Positions 32,182-42,298 of a stretch of 64,000 bases of DNA are shown piece after piece. Below the pieces are notes generated by a model that did not search any database, was not told the origin of the DNA, and worked only from the letters and a program-made list of their open reading frames with translations. Source of the stretch: Nocardiopsis sp. CC223A (GTDB lineage Bacteria; Actinomycetota; Actinomycetes; Streptosporangiales; Streptosporangiaceae); contig NZ_JASFDV010000024.1 in assembly GCF_030766825.1 (NCBI RefSeq), positions 1-64,000 on the forward strand, in the 5' to 3' direction. Each line of letters begins with the position of its first letter. Position 1 is the first letter of the stretch. Position numbers and translations under genes: made by a program.

Positions 32182-34044
32182 ATGGACGTCCAAGAGAGCG
32201 GCGCCGCCGGATCCGGCGCCCCCGACCTCGCCGAGGGTTTCCCGGTCGCCACCTTTGACCGATGGCGGGAGCTGGTCGCCGGAGTACTGCGCAAGAGCGG
32301 TGTGCCCGAGGAACGCCTCGCCGACCGCCCCGAGGCGGTGCTGGCCACCCGCACCTACGACGGCTTCGACATCGCGCCCCTGGCCACCGCCGAGCCGCCC
32401 GCCGCCGACCCCGGCCACCCCGGGCTGGCCCCCTTCACCCGCGGCTACCGGCCGGTGGTCACCGGCGGCTGGGACATCCGCGCCCGCTACCTGGAGTCCG
32501 ACCCCGAGGTGCTGCGCCGCCGCGCCCACACCGACCTGATGAACGGCGTCTCCTCCCTGTGGATCGCGGTCGGCGACGGCCACCTGCCCGCGGACCGCCT
32601 GGGCGCGGCCCTGACGGACGTCTACCTCGACCTCGCCCCCGTGGTCCTGGAACCCGGCGCCGACTACCGGGAGGCCGCCGACGCCCTGCTGCGCGTCCAC
32701 GCCGACGCCGAGGTCCCGGACGCCCGGATCATCTCCCACCTGGGCATCGACCCGCTCACCGCGGCCGCCCGCGCCGGGGCCCGCCCCGATGTCATGGACG
32801 CCGCCCGGTTCGCGGCGGACCGCGCCCGGGGCCGCCCGGGACTGGGCCTGATGACCGCCGACGCCACCCTGGTGCACAACGCGGGCGGCTCCGACGGCCA
32901 GGGGCTGGGCTGGGCCGTCGCCTCCGGGACCGCGCTGCTGCGCGCCCTGGTGGCCGCCGGGATGGACATCGCCGACGCCGCCGGGCGCATCGAGTTCCGG
33001 CTGTCGGTGAGCGCCGACCAGTTCGCGGGCATCGCGGCCCTGCGCGCCGTCCGCACCATGTGGAACCGGGTGCTGGAGGTCAGCGGGGTCCCCGCCGACC
33101 GGCGCACCATGCGCGTCCACGCGGTCACCTCCGAGGCGATGCTGACCCGCCGCGACCCGCACGTGAACATGCTGCGCACCACCGTGGCCTGCTTCGCCGC
33201 CGGGGTGGGCGGGGCCGATGCCGTCACCGTCCTGCCCTACGACGCCGCGGTCGGCCTGTCCGACGACTTCGCCCGCCGGGTCGCCCGCAACACGCAGGCC
33301 CTGCTCATCGAGGAGTCGAACCTGGCCCGGGTGGCCGACCCGGCCGGGGGCTCCTTCCACGTGGAGGCGCTCACCCGGGACCTCCACCTCGCCGGGTGGG
33401 CGTTCCTCCAGGAGGTCGAGGCCTGCGGCGGCGCCGCCGAGGTCATCGAGGACGGCTGGCTGCGCGAACGCGTCGACGGTGTGTGGGAGCGCCGCCGCGC
33501 CGACCTGGCGCACCGCCGCGCCCCGCTGACCGGGGTGAGCGAGTTCCCGAACCTCGCCGAGGAGCCGCTGGAGCGCGAGCCCCTCCCCGAACGCGACTCC
33601 TGGTTCCCGCTGCGCCGCTACGCGGGCGACTTCGAGGAGCTGCGCGACCGCGCGGACGCCGCCCCCGACCGCCCCACCGCGTTCCTGGCCACCCTGGGCC
33701 CGGTCGCGGCGCACACCGGCCGGGCCACCTTCGCCGCCAACCTGCTGGCCGCGGGCGGGATCGCCGCCCACCTGCCCGGCCCCCTGGAGTCCGCCGCCGA
33801 CGCCGCGCGCGCCTTCACGGACTCCGGCCTGCGGGTGGCCGTGCTGTGCTCCTCCGACAAGCTCTACGACGAGCACGCCGCGTCCGCCGTCGAGGCACTG
33901 AGGGACGCGGGCGCCGAACGCGTCCTGCTGGCGGGCGCCCCGCGCGAACTCGACGCGGACGCCTTCCTGTACCAGGGGTGCGACGCCGTCGCCCTCCTCA
34001 CCGAACTGGCCGACCTGCTGGTCCCGAAGGGGGAGGAAGCATGA
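32182..34044 (+). CDS. mutA: Methylmalonyl-CoA mutase small (beta) subunit
   Basis: 620 aa from ATG 32182. It follows the family plan: N-terminal TIM-barrel-like half ([50 protein letters not shown] in variant form) and a C-terminal Rossmann-like remnant ([20 protein letters not shown]). The B12-binding DxHxxG motif is absent, as is usual for the non-catalytic subunit. Stop overlaps the large-subunit start by 4 nt. Together they interconvert (R)-methylmalonyl-CoA and succinyl-CoA, used in propionate, odd-chain fatty acid and valine breakdown and to supply polyketide extender units. Confidence 0.92.
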   Translation: MDVQESGAAGSGAPDLAEGFPVATFDRWRELVAGVLRKSGVPEERLADRPEAVLATRTYDGFDIAPLATAEPPAADPGHPGLAPFTRGYRPVVTGGWDIRARYLESDPEVLRRRAHTDLMNGVSSLWIAVGDGHLPADRLGAALTDVYLDLAPVVLEPGADYREAADALLRVHADAEVPDARIISHLGIDPLTAAARAGARPDVMDAARFAADRARGRPGLGLMTADATLVHNAGGSDGQGLGWAVASGTALLRALVAAGMDIADAAGRIEFRLSVSADQFAGIAALRAVRTMWNRVLEVSGVPADRRTMRVHAVTSEAMLTRRDPHVNMLRTTVACFAAGVGGADAVTVLPYDAAVGLSDDFARRVARNTQALLIEESNLARVADPAGGSFHVEALTRDLHLAGWAFLQEVEACGGAAEVIEDGWLRERVDGVWERRRADLAHRRAPLTGVSEFPNLAEEPLEREPLPERDSWFPLRRYAGDFEELRDRADAAPDRPTAFLATLGPVAAHTGRATFAANLLAAGGIAAHLPGPLESAADAARAFTDSGLRVAVLCSSDKLYDEHAASAVEALRDAGAERVLLAGAPRELDADAFLYQGCDAVALLTELADLLVPKGEEA

Positions 34045-36251
34045 TCCCCGACCTGTCCACCGTGGCGCCCGGCGAGCCGGAGCCCTCCGGCGGCGACGCC
34101 CGTTGGGCCGCCGCCGTCGAGGCCGCCACCGGCAAGGCCCCCGACGCCCTGGAGTGGGAGACCCCCGAGGGCATCGCCGTCAAGCCGCTCTACACCCCGG
34201 CGGACCGCGCGGGCCTGGACTTCGTCGACGGACTCCCCGGCATCCCCCCGTACCTGCGCGGCCCCTACCCGACCATGTACGTCAACCAGCCGTGGACCAT
34301 CCGCCAGTACGCGGGCTTCTCCACGGCGGAGGAGTCCAACGCCTTCTACCGCCGCAACCTGGCGGCCGGGCAGAAGGGCCTGTCGGTCGCCTTCGACCTG
34401 GCCACCCACCGCGGCTACGACTCCGACCACCCGCGCGTCGCGGGCGACGTCGGCATGGCGGGTGTGGCCATCGACTCCATCTACGACATGCGCCAGCTGT
34501 TCGACGGCATCCCGCTGGACCGGATGAGCGTGTCCATGACCATGAACGGCGCGGTCCTGCCGGTCCTGGCGCTGTACATCGTCGCCGCCGAGGAGCAGGG
34601 CGTCGCGCCGGAGAAGCTGTCCGGGACCATCCAGAACGACATCCTCAAGGAGTTCATGGTCCGGAACACCTACATCTACCCGCCGCAGCCGTCGATGCGG
34701 ATCATCTCCGACATCTTCGCGTACACCTCGCAGCGGATGCCGCGGTTCAACTCCATCTCCATCTCCGGCTACCACATGCAGGAGGCGGGGGCCACCGCCG
34801 ACCTCGAACTGGCGTACACGCTGGCCGACGGCGTGGAGTACATCAGGGCGGGTCAGCGCTCCGGGCTGGACGTGGACGTGTTCGCGCCGCGGCTGTCGTT
34901 CTTCTGGGCGATCGGCATGAACTTCTTCATGGAGGTCGCCAAGCTGCGCGCCGCCCGCCTGCTGTGGGCGCGGCTGGTCAGGGACCTGGGCGCGGTGAAG
35001 GACAAGTCGCTGAGCCTGCGCACCCACTCCCAGACCTCGGGCTGGTCGCTGACCGCCCAGGACGTGTTCAACAACGTGGCCCGCACCTGTGTGGAGGCGA
35101 TGGCCGCCACCCAGGGCCACACCCAGTCGCTGCACACCAACGCCCTGGACGAGGCGCTGGCGCTGCCCACCGACTTCTCCGCGCGCATCGCCCGCAACAC
35201 CCAGCTCCTCCTCCAGCAGGAGTCCGGCACCACCCGGTCGGTCGACCCGTGGGGCGGCAGCTACTACGTGGAACGCCTCACCCGGGAGCTGGCCGCCAGG
35301 GCCTGGGACCACATCGTGGAGGTCGAGAAGGCGGGCGGGATGGCCGCGGCCATCGACGCGGGGCTGCCCAAGATGCGCATCGAGGAGGCGGCCGCCCGCA
35401 CCCAGGCGCGCATCGACTCCGGGCGCCAGCCCGTCATCGGCGTCAACAAGTACCGGCCCGACAGCGAGCAGGCCATCGACGTCCTCAAGGTCGAGAACTC
35501 CAAGGTGCGCGCCAGCCAGCTCGACAAGCTGCGCCGCCTGCGCGCCGAACGCGACGAGGACGCGGTGCGCGCCGCCCTGGACGCCCTCACCGCGGCGGCC
35601 GGGCGCGAGTCCAGGGCCGACGCCGGCCTCACCGACAACCTGCTGGCGGCGGCCGTGGACGCGGCCCGCGCCAAGGCCACGGTCGGCGAGATCTCCGACG
35701 CCATGGAGAAGGTGTTCGGCCGCCACTCCGGGCAGATCCGTACCATCCAGGGTGTGTACCGGAACGAGGCGGCGGGCAGCGCCGACGCGGCGGGGCTGAT
35801 GGAGCGGGTGACCCGCCGGGTCGAGGGGTTCGCCGAGGACGAGGGGCGCCGGCCGCGCATCCTGGTGGCGAAGATGGGCCAGGACGGCCACGACCGCGGC
35901 CAGAAGGTCATCGCGACGGCGTTCGCGGACCTGGGCTTCGACGTCGACGTGGGCCCGCTGTTCCAGACCCCGGAGGAGGTCGCCGTCCAGGCGGTCGAGG
36001 CCGACGTGCACGTGGTGGGGGTGTCGTCGCTGGCGGCGGGGCACCTCACCCTGGTGCCCGCGTTGCGCGAGGAGCTGGCGAAGCTGGGCCGGGAGGACAT
36101 CATGATCGTGGTCGGCGGAGTCGTCCCGCCGCAGGACTTCGACGCCCTGCGCGAGGCCGGCGCCGCGGCGATCTTCCCGCCGGGTACGGTCATCGCCGAG
36201 GCCGCCATCGACCTGCTCGACCAGTTGGAGGCCCGGCTGGAGCAGGCGTGA
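34041..36251 (+). CDS. mutB: Methylmalonyl-CoA mutase large (alpha) subunit
   Basis: 736 aa, ATG with a GGGAGGAAG site overlapping the small-subunit stop. Substrate barrel at ~50-430 ([55 protein letters not shown]). Cobalamin domain at ~600-736 with QDGHDRG, where His617 is the lower ligand to cobalt, then [15 protein letters not shown] and the closing FPPGT. Normal length, all key residues present. It forms the active heterodimer with mutA and needs the MeaB chaperone encoded downstream. Confidence 0.95.
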   Translation: MIPDLSTVAPGEPEPSGGDARWAAAVEAATGKAPDALEWETPEGIAVKPLYTPADRAGLDFVDGLPGIPPYLRGPYPTMYVNQPWTIRQYAGFSTAEESNAFYRRNLAAGQKGLSVAFDLATHRGYDSDHPRVAGDVGMAGVAIDSIYDMRQLFDGIPLDRMSVSMTMNGAVLPVLALYIVAAEEQGVAPEKLSGTIQNDILKEFMVRNTYIYPPQPSMRIISDIFAYTSQRMPRFNSISISGYHMQEAGATADLELAYTLADGVEYIRAGQRSGLDVDVFAPRLSFFWAIGMNFFMEVAKLRAARLLWARLVRDLGAVKDKSLSLRTHSQTSGWSLTAQDVFNNVARTCVEAMAATQGHTQSLHTNALDEALALPTDFSARIARNTQLLLQQESGTTRSVDPWGGSYYVERLTRELAARAWDHIVEVEKAGGMAAAIDAGLPKMRIEEAAARTQARIDSGRQPVIGVNKYRPDSEQAIDVLKVENSKVRASQLDKLRRLRAERDEDAVRAALDALTAAAGRESRADAGLTDNLLAAAVDAARAKATVGEISDAMEKVFGRHSGQIRTIQGVYRNEAAGSADAAGLMERVTRRVEGFAEDEGRRPRILVAKMGQDGHDRGQKVIATAFADLGFDVDVGPLFQTPEEVAVQAVEADVHVVGVSSLAAGHLTLVPALREELAKLGREDIMIVVGGVVPPQDFDALREAGAAAIFPPGTVIAEAAIDLLDQLEARLEQA

Positions 36252-36384
36252 GCGGCGTTCCCGGGGCCGACGCGGCCCGCCCGGGCCGACGCGGCCCGCC
36301 GGGGTCGCGGGCGGAGTCCGGGGTACGACGGTCGGACCGGGACACGGACGGGGCGGGGAACCGGTGAGAGACGAGGAGGCGGGC

Positions 36385-37497
36385 GTGCAGCGGACGCGAC
36401 GGCGCAGGCCGGTGGACGTGGCCGCGCTGGCCGAAGGGGTGCTGGCCGGGCACAGGCCCACCCTGGCACGGGCGATCACCCTGGTGGAGTCGCGCCGCCC
36501 CGACCACGCCCGGGACGCGCAGGACCTGCTGGTACGCCTGCTCCCGCACACCGGCGGCGCCCACCGGGTGGGCATCACCGGGGTGCCGGGGGTGGGCAAG
36601 TCCACGTTCATCGACGCGCTGGGCACCCGCCTGACGGGGGAGGGGCACCGGGTCGCGGTGCTGGCCGTGGACCCCTCCTCCACCCGCTCGGGCGGCAGCA
36701 TCCTGGGCGACAAGACCCGGATGGCGCGCCTGGCGGTGGACCCGAACGCGTTCATCCGCCCCTCGCCGACCGCGGGGACCCTGGGCGGGGTGGCGCGGGC
36801 GACCCGGGAGACCATGCTGCTCATGGAGGCGGCCGGGTTCGACGTGGTGCTGGTGGAGACCGTGGGGGTGGGCCAGTCCGAGGTGGCGGTGGCCGCGATG
36901 GTCGACTGCTTCCTGTTCCTCACCCTGGCCCGCACGGGCGACCAGCTCCAGGGCATCAAGAAGGGCGTGCTGGAGCTGGTGGACGTGGTCGCGGTCAACA
37001 AGGCCGACGGCCCGCACGCCGGGGACGCCCGCAAGGCGGCCCGGGAGCTGTCGCGGGCGCTGCACCTGCTCCAACCGGTCCATCCGGGGTGGCGGCCGCC
37101 GGTGCTCACGTGCAGTGGGCTCACCGGTGAGGGCCTGGGCCAGGTGTGGGACACGGTCCGCGAGCACCGCAAGGTGCTGGAGGACGACGGGGCGCTGGCC
37201 GAACGCCGCAGCGGGCAGCGGGTCAGCTGGATGTGGGACCAGGTCCGCGACCGGCTGATGGACGCGTTCCTGCGGCATCCGGGGGTGGCCGCGCGCATCC
37301 CGGAGCTGGAGCGGGAGGTGCGGTCGGGGGAGACCACGGCCACACTCGCGGCCGACGGACTCCTCTCGGCGTTCACCGAGGGTGACGCCGGGCGGGGGGA
37401 GGCGCCGCCTGCGGACCCGGCGGCGGGGAGCGGCGGGGGGACCGCGGAGGCGGACTCCCGGGCTGTTCAGGACAACGGGTCTCATATCGTGAAATGA
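36385..37497 (+). CDS. meaB: MeaB-type G-protein chaperone of methylmalonyl-CoA mutase
   Basis: 370 aa from GTG 36385, chosen because AGGAGG lies 5 nt upstream; GTG 36364 would add 7 residues. G3E GTPase: P-loop GVPGVGKS near 66, ETVGVGQSE as switch/G3, NKAD as G4. The N-terminal helical arm (ALAEGVLAGHRPTLARAITL) and C-terminal dimerisation helices are present; the tail beyond ~345 is Gly/Ala-rich and disordered. The protein checks cofactor loading and protects the mutase from inactivation. The gap to mutB (133 bp) contains a short GACGCGGCCCGCC direct repeat. Confidence 0.93.
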   Translation: MQRTRRRRPVDVAALAEGVLAGHRPTLARAITLVESRRPDHARDAQDLLVRLLPHTGGAHRVGITGVPGVGKSTFIDALGTRLTGEGHRVAVLAVDPSSTRSGGSILGDKTRMARLAVDPNAFIRPSPTAGTLGGVARATRETMLLMEAAGFDVVLVETVGVGQSEVAVAAMVDCFLFLTLARTGDQLQGIKKGVLELVDVVAVNKADGPHAGDARKAARELSRALHLLQPVHPGWRPPVLTCSGLTGEGLGQVWDTVREHRKVLEDDGALAERRSGQRVSWMWDQVRDRLMDAFLRHPGVAARIPELEREVRSGETTATLAADGLLSAFTEGDAGRGEAPPADPAAGSGGGTAEADSRAVQDNGSHIVK

Positions 37498-37769
37498 CCC
37501 AGAGTCAACGGGCGATTCCGGGCAGGCTGCGGCGGGTTCGTGCTCCCGAGGCGAAAATTTCTTCCGAGATGCCATTCCCGAACGCCCGCTCGGCTTATAC
37601 CGTGTGTGTCCAACGACTTACCGGACACGCGGACGCGCAAGCGCTTCCCTCCCCGGTCGGCCGGTCCCGTGGGAGTGGGGGCGGATCCGATGGGCGCGGG
37701 CCGCGCGCCTGCGTATGGTTAAGCGAAGGGACCCCTCGCCTTCTCAACGTGGGGTCGGGAGGAGTGAAC

Positions 37770-38138
37770 GTGCACAGGCTCGGACTGAGCACAAGGGTGG
37801 AAAGCCGCAGCGTCATCGTCGCGATCGAGGGCGAGCTCGACATCGCGACCACCAACGACCTCCAGGAACACGTCCGGTCCGCGATCGACGACCACGGCCC
37901 GTGGCTGATCCTGGACATGTCGGGGCTCGACTTCATGGATTCGAGCGGCCTCAACGTCATCATCAACGCCTACCGCACCGTCCGTGAGCGGGACGGGGCG
38001 CTGGCGCTGGCGGCCCTCAACGAACGCGTCACCAAGGTCGTCCGCCTGGTCGGCCTGCACCGTCAGGTCCCCGTCCACCAGACGGTGGCGACCGCCGTCG
38101 CCGCCATGGAGGCGCTGGAGAAGCGCCAGGCCGGCTGA
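37770..38138 (+). CDS. STAS-domain anti-sigma factor antagonist
   Basis: 122 aa. GTG 37770 is preferred over GTG 37764 because GGAGG lies a proper 7 nt before it. A single STAS domain: SVIVAIEGELDIATTNDLQE, then LILDMSGLDFMDSSGLNVII in which the Ser of DSSG is the site phosphorylated by anti-sigma kinases. The C-terminal helix is normal. Stand-alone antagonists such as RsbV/BldG sequester an RsbW-type kinase to free a sigma factor. The anti-sigma-like ATPase at 21.3 kb in this window could be a partner, but they are not adjacent. Confidence 0.88.
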   Translation: MHRLGLSTRVESRSVIVAIEGELDIATTNDLQEHVRSAIDDHGPWLILDMSGLDFMDSSGLNVIINAYRTVRERDGALALAALNERVTKVVRLVGLHRQVPVHQTVATAVAAMEALEKRQAG

Positions 38139-38347
38139 CCCCGACCCGACAGCCGCACACCGACACACCCGCACGGCCGGACGCCCCACGACGTCCGGCC
38201 GAGGCGCGTGCCCGCGCGCCCGGACCGGCACCGGGCGGGCTCCGCCGCGCCCGGCGCCGCCGTGATCCCCCCGGCGGCGGTTGGCCGCCGCCCCCGCGGG
38301 CACAAGGACCGGCAGGACACGCCACCGCGGGAGAAGGAGGCGGCGGA

Positions 38348-40822
38348 ATGCTCGTTCTGCCCCTGGAACGGATCGGCGCCGGTGACGGCGACCTGGCGGG
38401 CGGCAAGGCCGTGGGGCTGGCCGGGGCGATCGCCGCCGGTGAACGGGTCCCCCCGGGGTTCTGCGTCACCACCGACGCCCACCGCGACGGCACCGTCCCC
38501 GCCGCCGAGGTCGCCGCCGCCTACGACGCCCTGGGCGGGGGGCCGGTGGCGGTGCGCTCCAGCGCCACCGCCGAGGACCTGCCCGACGCCTCCTTCGCCG
38601 GGCAGCAGGACACCTACCTCGACGTCGAGGGCATCGACGACCTGGTCACGGCGATCCGTCGCTGCTGGGACTCCCTGTGGACGGACCGGGCGGTCGCCTA
38701 CCGCCGCGACCGGGACATCGACGACGCGTCCGTCCGCATGGCGGTCGTCGTCCAGCGCATGGTCCGCCCCCGGGCCGCCGGGGTGCTGTTCACCGCGAAC
38801 CCGGTCACCGGCACCCGCGGCGAGACCGTGGTCGACGCCGTGCCCGGCCTCGGCACCGGGGTCGTGGACGGCAGCGCCGACCCCGACCACTACACGGTCC
38901 GACCCGACGGCGGCCTCACCGCACCGGCCGACGGCTGCCTGTCGGTGTCCGAGGTGGAGGACCTGCACGCGCTGGGACTGCGCCTCCAGGAGCACTTCGG
39001 GGCACCGCAGGACGTGGAGTGGGCGATCGACGCCGACGGTGTCCTGTGGACCCTCCAGTCCAGGGCGGTCACCACGCTGTTCCCCCGGCCGCCGGAGCAC
39101 CCGGACGGCCCGCGCGTGTACTTCGAGGCCGGCCACATGCAGGGCCTGCTGCGCCCCTGCACGCCGATGGGCATGTCCGCGCTCAAGGTCGCCACCGCCG
39201 ACTGGTTCCGGAGCGTGGGGGCGCGGATCGACCCGTACGCGCGGACCGGCCTCATCACCGACATCGGCGGGCGCTTCTACCTCGACCTGACCCCGTTCGT
39301 GCGCAACCGGTGGATCCGCGGCGCCCTGCCGCAGAGCATGGAGCTGTACGGGCCCCGCGCCAGGGAGGCGATGCGGTCGGTGCTGGCCGACCCCCGGTTC
39401 GCCCCGCGCCGGGGGAGACCGGTCCGGGTGCGCGCAGCGGCCCGCGCCGCCGCGGCGGCGCTGCCCCTCGCCCGGGAGTTCGTCACCGGCACCGTGGCGG
39501 CCCTGCGGGACCCCGTGGCGGCCCGGGAGCGGGTACTGCGCGCGGGGGAGGAGGCCCGTCTGGCCGTGGCCCGCGGCCCCGGGGCCGACGCCGCCGTCCG
39601 GGAACGCCTGGCGTACGCCGAGCACGTCCAGGCCCACGCGCTGACGGAGGCCATGACCCCGATGCTCGGCCCGCTGTACGTCGGCGTCCTCGCCGGGCGG
39701 CTCCCGGAGTACCTGCTGCGCGGCATCGCGACCCCGGCGGAGGTGGCCACGGTCCTCAGGGGCATGCCGGGCAACGTCACCACCACCATGGACCTGGAGC
39801 TGTGGCGCGTCTCCGAGGCCGCCGCGGAGCACCGGGACGTCTTCGCCGACACCCCGCCGGACCGGCTGTCGGAGCTGTACCTGTCCGGGGGGCTGCCCGA
39901 CATCGGCCTGGGCCCCTTCCTGGAGCGCTACGGCCACCGCGCGGCGGCCGAGATCGACCTCGGGGTCCCCCGCTGGTCCGAGGACCCGGCCCCGCTGTTC
40001 GCCGCGATCGCCGGGTACCTGCGGGTGACCGACCGCGACCAGGCCCCGGACCGCAGGTTCGGGCGCGCGGCCGCGGAGGCCGAGCGGATGCGGGACGAAC
40101 TCGTCGCGCGGACGCGCGTGCGCCACCCGGTGCGCGCCCGGGTCGCCGACTTCCTCTTCGACCGGTCCCGGACGCTCGGCGGTGTGCGGGAGTACCCCAA
40201 GTTCGTGTGGCTGTACGCCATCGAGGCCGGGCGCCGGGAGCTGCTCGCCGTGGGGGCGGAGCTCGTCGGACAGGGGCTCCTGGAGCACCCGGACGACATC
40301 ATGTTCGCGGACTTCCGGGAGGCGTGGGAGATGCTGGAGGGGGAGGACCTGCGCGGCACGATCGCCGGGCGCCGCGAGTTCCACCGCCGCGAGCAGCGGC
40401 GCCGCCGGGTCCCGCCGGTCCTGCTGTCGGACGGCACCGACGTGGAGGCGACGCTGCCGCCCGCCGCGGCGGCGGACGGGCCGGGTGTCCTGACGGGGGT
40501 GGCGGCCTCGCCGGGCGAGGCCACCGGCCGCGCCCGGGTGGTCCACGACCCGGCGGAGGCGTCGATCGAACCCGGGGACATCCTCGTCGCCCGGACCACC
40601 GACCCCGGGTGGACGCCGCTGTTCATGACGGCGGGCGGTGTGGTGGTGGAGACCGGGTCGACCATCGCACACGGGCCGACGGTCGCCCGGGAGTACGGCA
40701 TCCCCTGCGTGATCTGCGTCCCCGGGGTGACGGAGAAGGTGGCCGACGGCGCGCTGATCACCATCGACGGCTCCACGGGGGTGATCCGCCCGGCCGGCGA
40801 CCCGGAGGCGGGCGAACCCTGA
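38348..40822 (+). CDS. PEP/pyruvate-binding phosphotransferase, rifampicin-phosphotransferase-like
   Basis: 824 aa, ATG with AGGAGG upstream. N-terminal ATP-grasp domain ~1-310 (GGKAVGLAGAIAAG; VAVRSSATAEDLPDASFAGQ QDTYL, as in PPDK/PEP synthase and Rph). Central ~320-690 helical domain, the position of the rifamycin-binding domain in Rph. C-terminal swivelling phosphohistidine domain ~715-824 with IAHGPTVAREYGIP; His775 carries the phosphate. Length and order match rifampicin phosphotransferase (about 860 aa) better than PEP synthase or PPDK, which keep a C-terminal PEP/pyruvate barrel that is missing here. Antibiotic inactivation is plausible; other small-molecule phosphorylation cannot be excluded. 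Confidence 0.75.
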   Translation: MLVLPLERIGAGDGDLAGGKAVGLAGAIAAGERVPPGFCVTTDAHRDGTVPAAEVAAAYDALGGGPVAVRSSATAEDLPDASFAGQQDTYLDVEGIDDLVTAIRRCWDSLWTDRAVAYRRDRDIDDASVRMAVVVQRMVRPRAAGVLFTANPVTGTRGETVVDAVPGLGTGVVDGSADPDHYTVRPDGGLTAPADGCLSVSEVEDLHALGLRLQEHFGAPQDVEWAIDADGVLWTLQSRAVTTLFPRPPEHPDGPRVYFEAGHMQGLLRPCTPMGMSALKVATADWFRSVGARIDPYARTGLITDIGGRFYLDLTPFVRNRWIRGALPQSMELYGPRAREAMRSVLADPRFAPRRGRPVRVRAAARAAAAALPLAREFVTGTVAALRDPVAARERVLRAGEEARLAVARGPGADAAVRERLAYAEHVQAHALTEAMTPMLGPLYVGVLAGRLPEYLLRGIATPAEVATVLRGMPGNVTTTMDLELWRVSEAAAEHRDVFADTPPDRLSELYLSGGLPDIGLGPFLERYGHRAAAEIDLGVPRWSEDPAPLFAAIAGYLRVTDRDQAPDRRFGRAAAEAERMRDELVARTRVRHPVRARVADFLFDRSRTLGGVREYPKFVWLYAIEAGRRELLAVGAELVGQGLLEHPDDIMFADFREAWEMLEGEDLRGTIAGRREFHRREQRRRRVPPVLLSDGTDVEATLPPAAAADGPGVLTGVAASPGEATGRARVVHDPAEASIEPGDILVARTTDPGWTPLFMTAGGVVVETGSTIAHGPTVAREYGIPCVICVPGVTEKVADGALITIDGSTGVIRPAGDPEAGEP

Positions 40823-40923
40823 CCCCGCGGGCGCCGGGGACCGGCGCTGGTGCGGGCGCCGGGCGGACGGGACCGAACGCCGCCGTGCGACGGACCGACG
40901 AACGCGCCGGGGTCCGACACGCC

Positions 40924-40954
40924 TGCGGCGCGGCCGGTGACCGGCCGCGCCGCA
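40924..40954. terminator. Convergent hairpin terminator
   Basis: A 14-bp GC stem with TGA loop (core CGGCGCGGCCGG at 40926-40937 and its complement at 40941-40952), between convergent genes ending at 40822 and 40994. Confidence 0.75.
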
Positions 40955-40993
40955 CGGTGCGCTCATCGGGGAGGGGGGACGGGGAGGGGGGAC

Positions 40994-41665
40994 TCAGTCG
41001 CCGCCTCCGCCACCCCCGCCGTCGCCGCCTCCACCACCGGAGTCGCCGCCTCCCCAGCCGCCGCCGGAGGAGTCGCCCCCGCTGAACAGGCCGCCCCAGA
41101 ACCCGCCTCCCGAGGAACCGGAAGAGCTGTAGGAACCGGAGGGGCCGTGGGAGGGCGCGGCACCGGGGTCGCCGGGCTGGCCGTGCGCGGGCGGGCCCTC
41201 CGGCGCGGGCCGGTTCCCGGGGTCGTCGCGGTGCCCGTGTCCGCCCCCGTGGTGGGCCGGGGCGACCGGGTCGGCGCCCCAGTGGGCGTATCCGCCGTCG
41301 CCGCCGTACCCGCCGCGCGCGGGGACCGGGTGGGCCGCGGTCCGGGCGCGCCACAGGGCCAGGACCAGGAAGAGCAGGGCACCGGTCGTCAGCAGGCCGA
41401 TCAGCACCCCCTGGACCAGGCCCAGCACGGGCAGGACCGCCATCGGGTCGGGGACACCGCCCGGGAGCACCACCCACAGCACCTGGAAGACGGCGCCGAA
41501 CAGACCGGCGCACAGGAACAGCACGGCCGACGTGCGGACCAGGCCGGGCGCGGCCGCGCGCCGGGCCCGGACCAGCGCGACGACCGCGATCACGGCCGGC
41601 GGGACCAGGGCGATGAGGACGTTGAACAGGATGCCGGCCAACAGGCCGGGGTCACTCGCGGTCAC
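40994..41665 (-). CDS. Membrane protein with Gly-rich tail
   Basis: 223 aa from GTG 41665, with TAGGAGA 5 nt upstream. Three hydrophobic helices in the first 110 residues (LLAGILFNVLIALVPPAVIA; SAVLFLCAGLFGAVFQVLWV; GVLIGLLTTGALLFLVLALW). The rest is low-complexity Gly/Ser/His/Pro sequence ending in almost pure Gly and Asp, which is disordered and probably cytoplasmic. No family recognised; the tail may simply be compositional drift. Second of two membrane protein genes, 10 nt after the other. Confidence 0.65.
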   Translation of the reverse strand: MTASDPGLLAGILFNVLIALVPPAVIAVVALVRARRAAAPGLVRTSAVLFLCAGLFGAVFQVLWVVLPGGVPDPMAVLPVLGLVQGVLIGLLTTGALLFLVLALWRARTAAHPVPARGGYGGDGGYAHWGADPVAPAHHGGGHGHRDDPGNRPAPEGPPAHGQPGDPGAAPSHGPSGSYSSSGSSGGGFWGGLFSGGDSSGGGWGGGDSGGGGGDGGGGGGGD

Positions 41666-41675
41666 GGGGGGTCTC

Positions 41676-42068
41676 CTAACGGCCGGGGTACGGGCGGGTG
41701 CCGGGCGGCGGGTACGCGCCGGGGAGTACGGGCGCCCTGGTGGCGGCGAGGACGAGGGCGAGCACGCCCCCGGCGAACACCAGGGCGGCCGTGCCGGACA
41801 GGATCCCCGACAACATCTGGAACCTGGCCATCGGCAGTGCGAACGAATTCATGAGGTCCGGCGCGTTGAACAGCAGGAGCTGGCCCGCGGCCTGGAGCAG
41901 TCCGCCCGCCAGGACCAGCACGCCGCCGGTCACCGCGGCCCCCCGGCTCCCCCGCGGCAGGCGCGGGACCGCCGCCATCGCGGCGATGCCCAGGGTGATC
42001 TCGGCGACGATGAACAGCAGCGCCGGCAGGAACGACAGCAGGGGTGTCAGGTCGGGTGTCACACTCAT
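41676..42068 (-). CDS. Small four-helix membrane protein
   Basis: 130 aa, ATG with GGGAGGA upstream. Four hydrophobic helices (LSFLPALLFIVAEITLGIAA; AAVTGGVLVLAGGLLQAAGQ; ALPMARFQMLSGILSGTAAL; FAGGVLALVLAAT) and a Pro-rich C-terminal tail. The layout matches a class of short actinomycete membrane proteins that accompany Gly-rich membrane proteins like the next gene. Function unknown. The two genes form a short operon divergent from the LacI regulator. Confidence 0.65.
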   Translation of the reverse strand: MSVTPDLTPLLSFLPALLFIVAEITLGIAAMAAVPRLPRGSRGAAVTGGVLVLAGGLLQAAGQLLLFNAPDLMNSFALPMARFQMLSGILSGTAALVFAGGVLALVLAATRAPVLPGAYPPPGTRPYPGR

Positions 42069-42265
42069 CGGGGTCCTCCCGTGGACGGGGCGGGATGCGG
42101 GGTCCACCGGCCCGGCGCGGCCGGGGGAACGGCCGCGAGGACGGGGCGGTGTTCCCCGTGACCTGGTAGACGTCGGATCCACCGCTCCGGTTGCGCACGG
42201 CGGGGTATCCACTCTGGCGCCCGGAACGGGCATTGCGCCAGGGTGGAGTCGTGCGTAACATCTCA

Positions 42266-42279
42266 TCGAATCGCTTCGA
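42266..42279. promoter_or_regulatory. LacI-type operator 1 (lacI gene)
   Basis: TCGAATCGCTTCGA, one mismatch from the perfect TCGAAGCGCTTCGA palindrome found elsewhere in the locus. Lies 20 bp before the regulator's GTG start, implying autoregulation. Confidence 0.75.
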
Positions 42280-42298
42280 CAACGGACGGGACGGCACC

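Noticed and set aside
36252-36384. Short GACGCGGCCCGCC direct repeat between mutB and meaB as a regulatory site
   Set aside because: Only two short GC-rich copies; indistinguishable from background composition.
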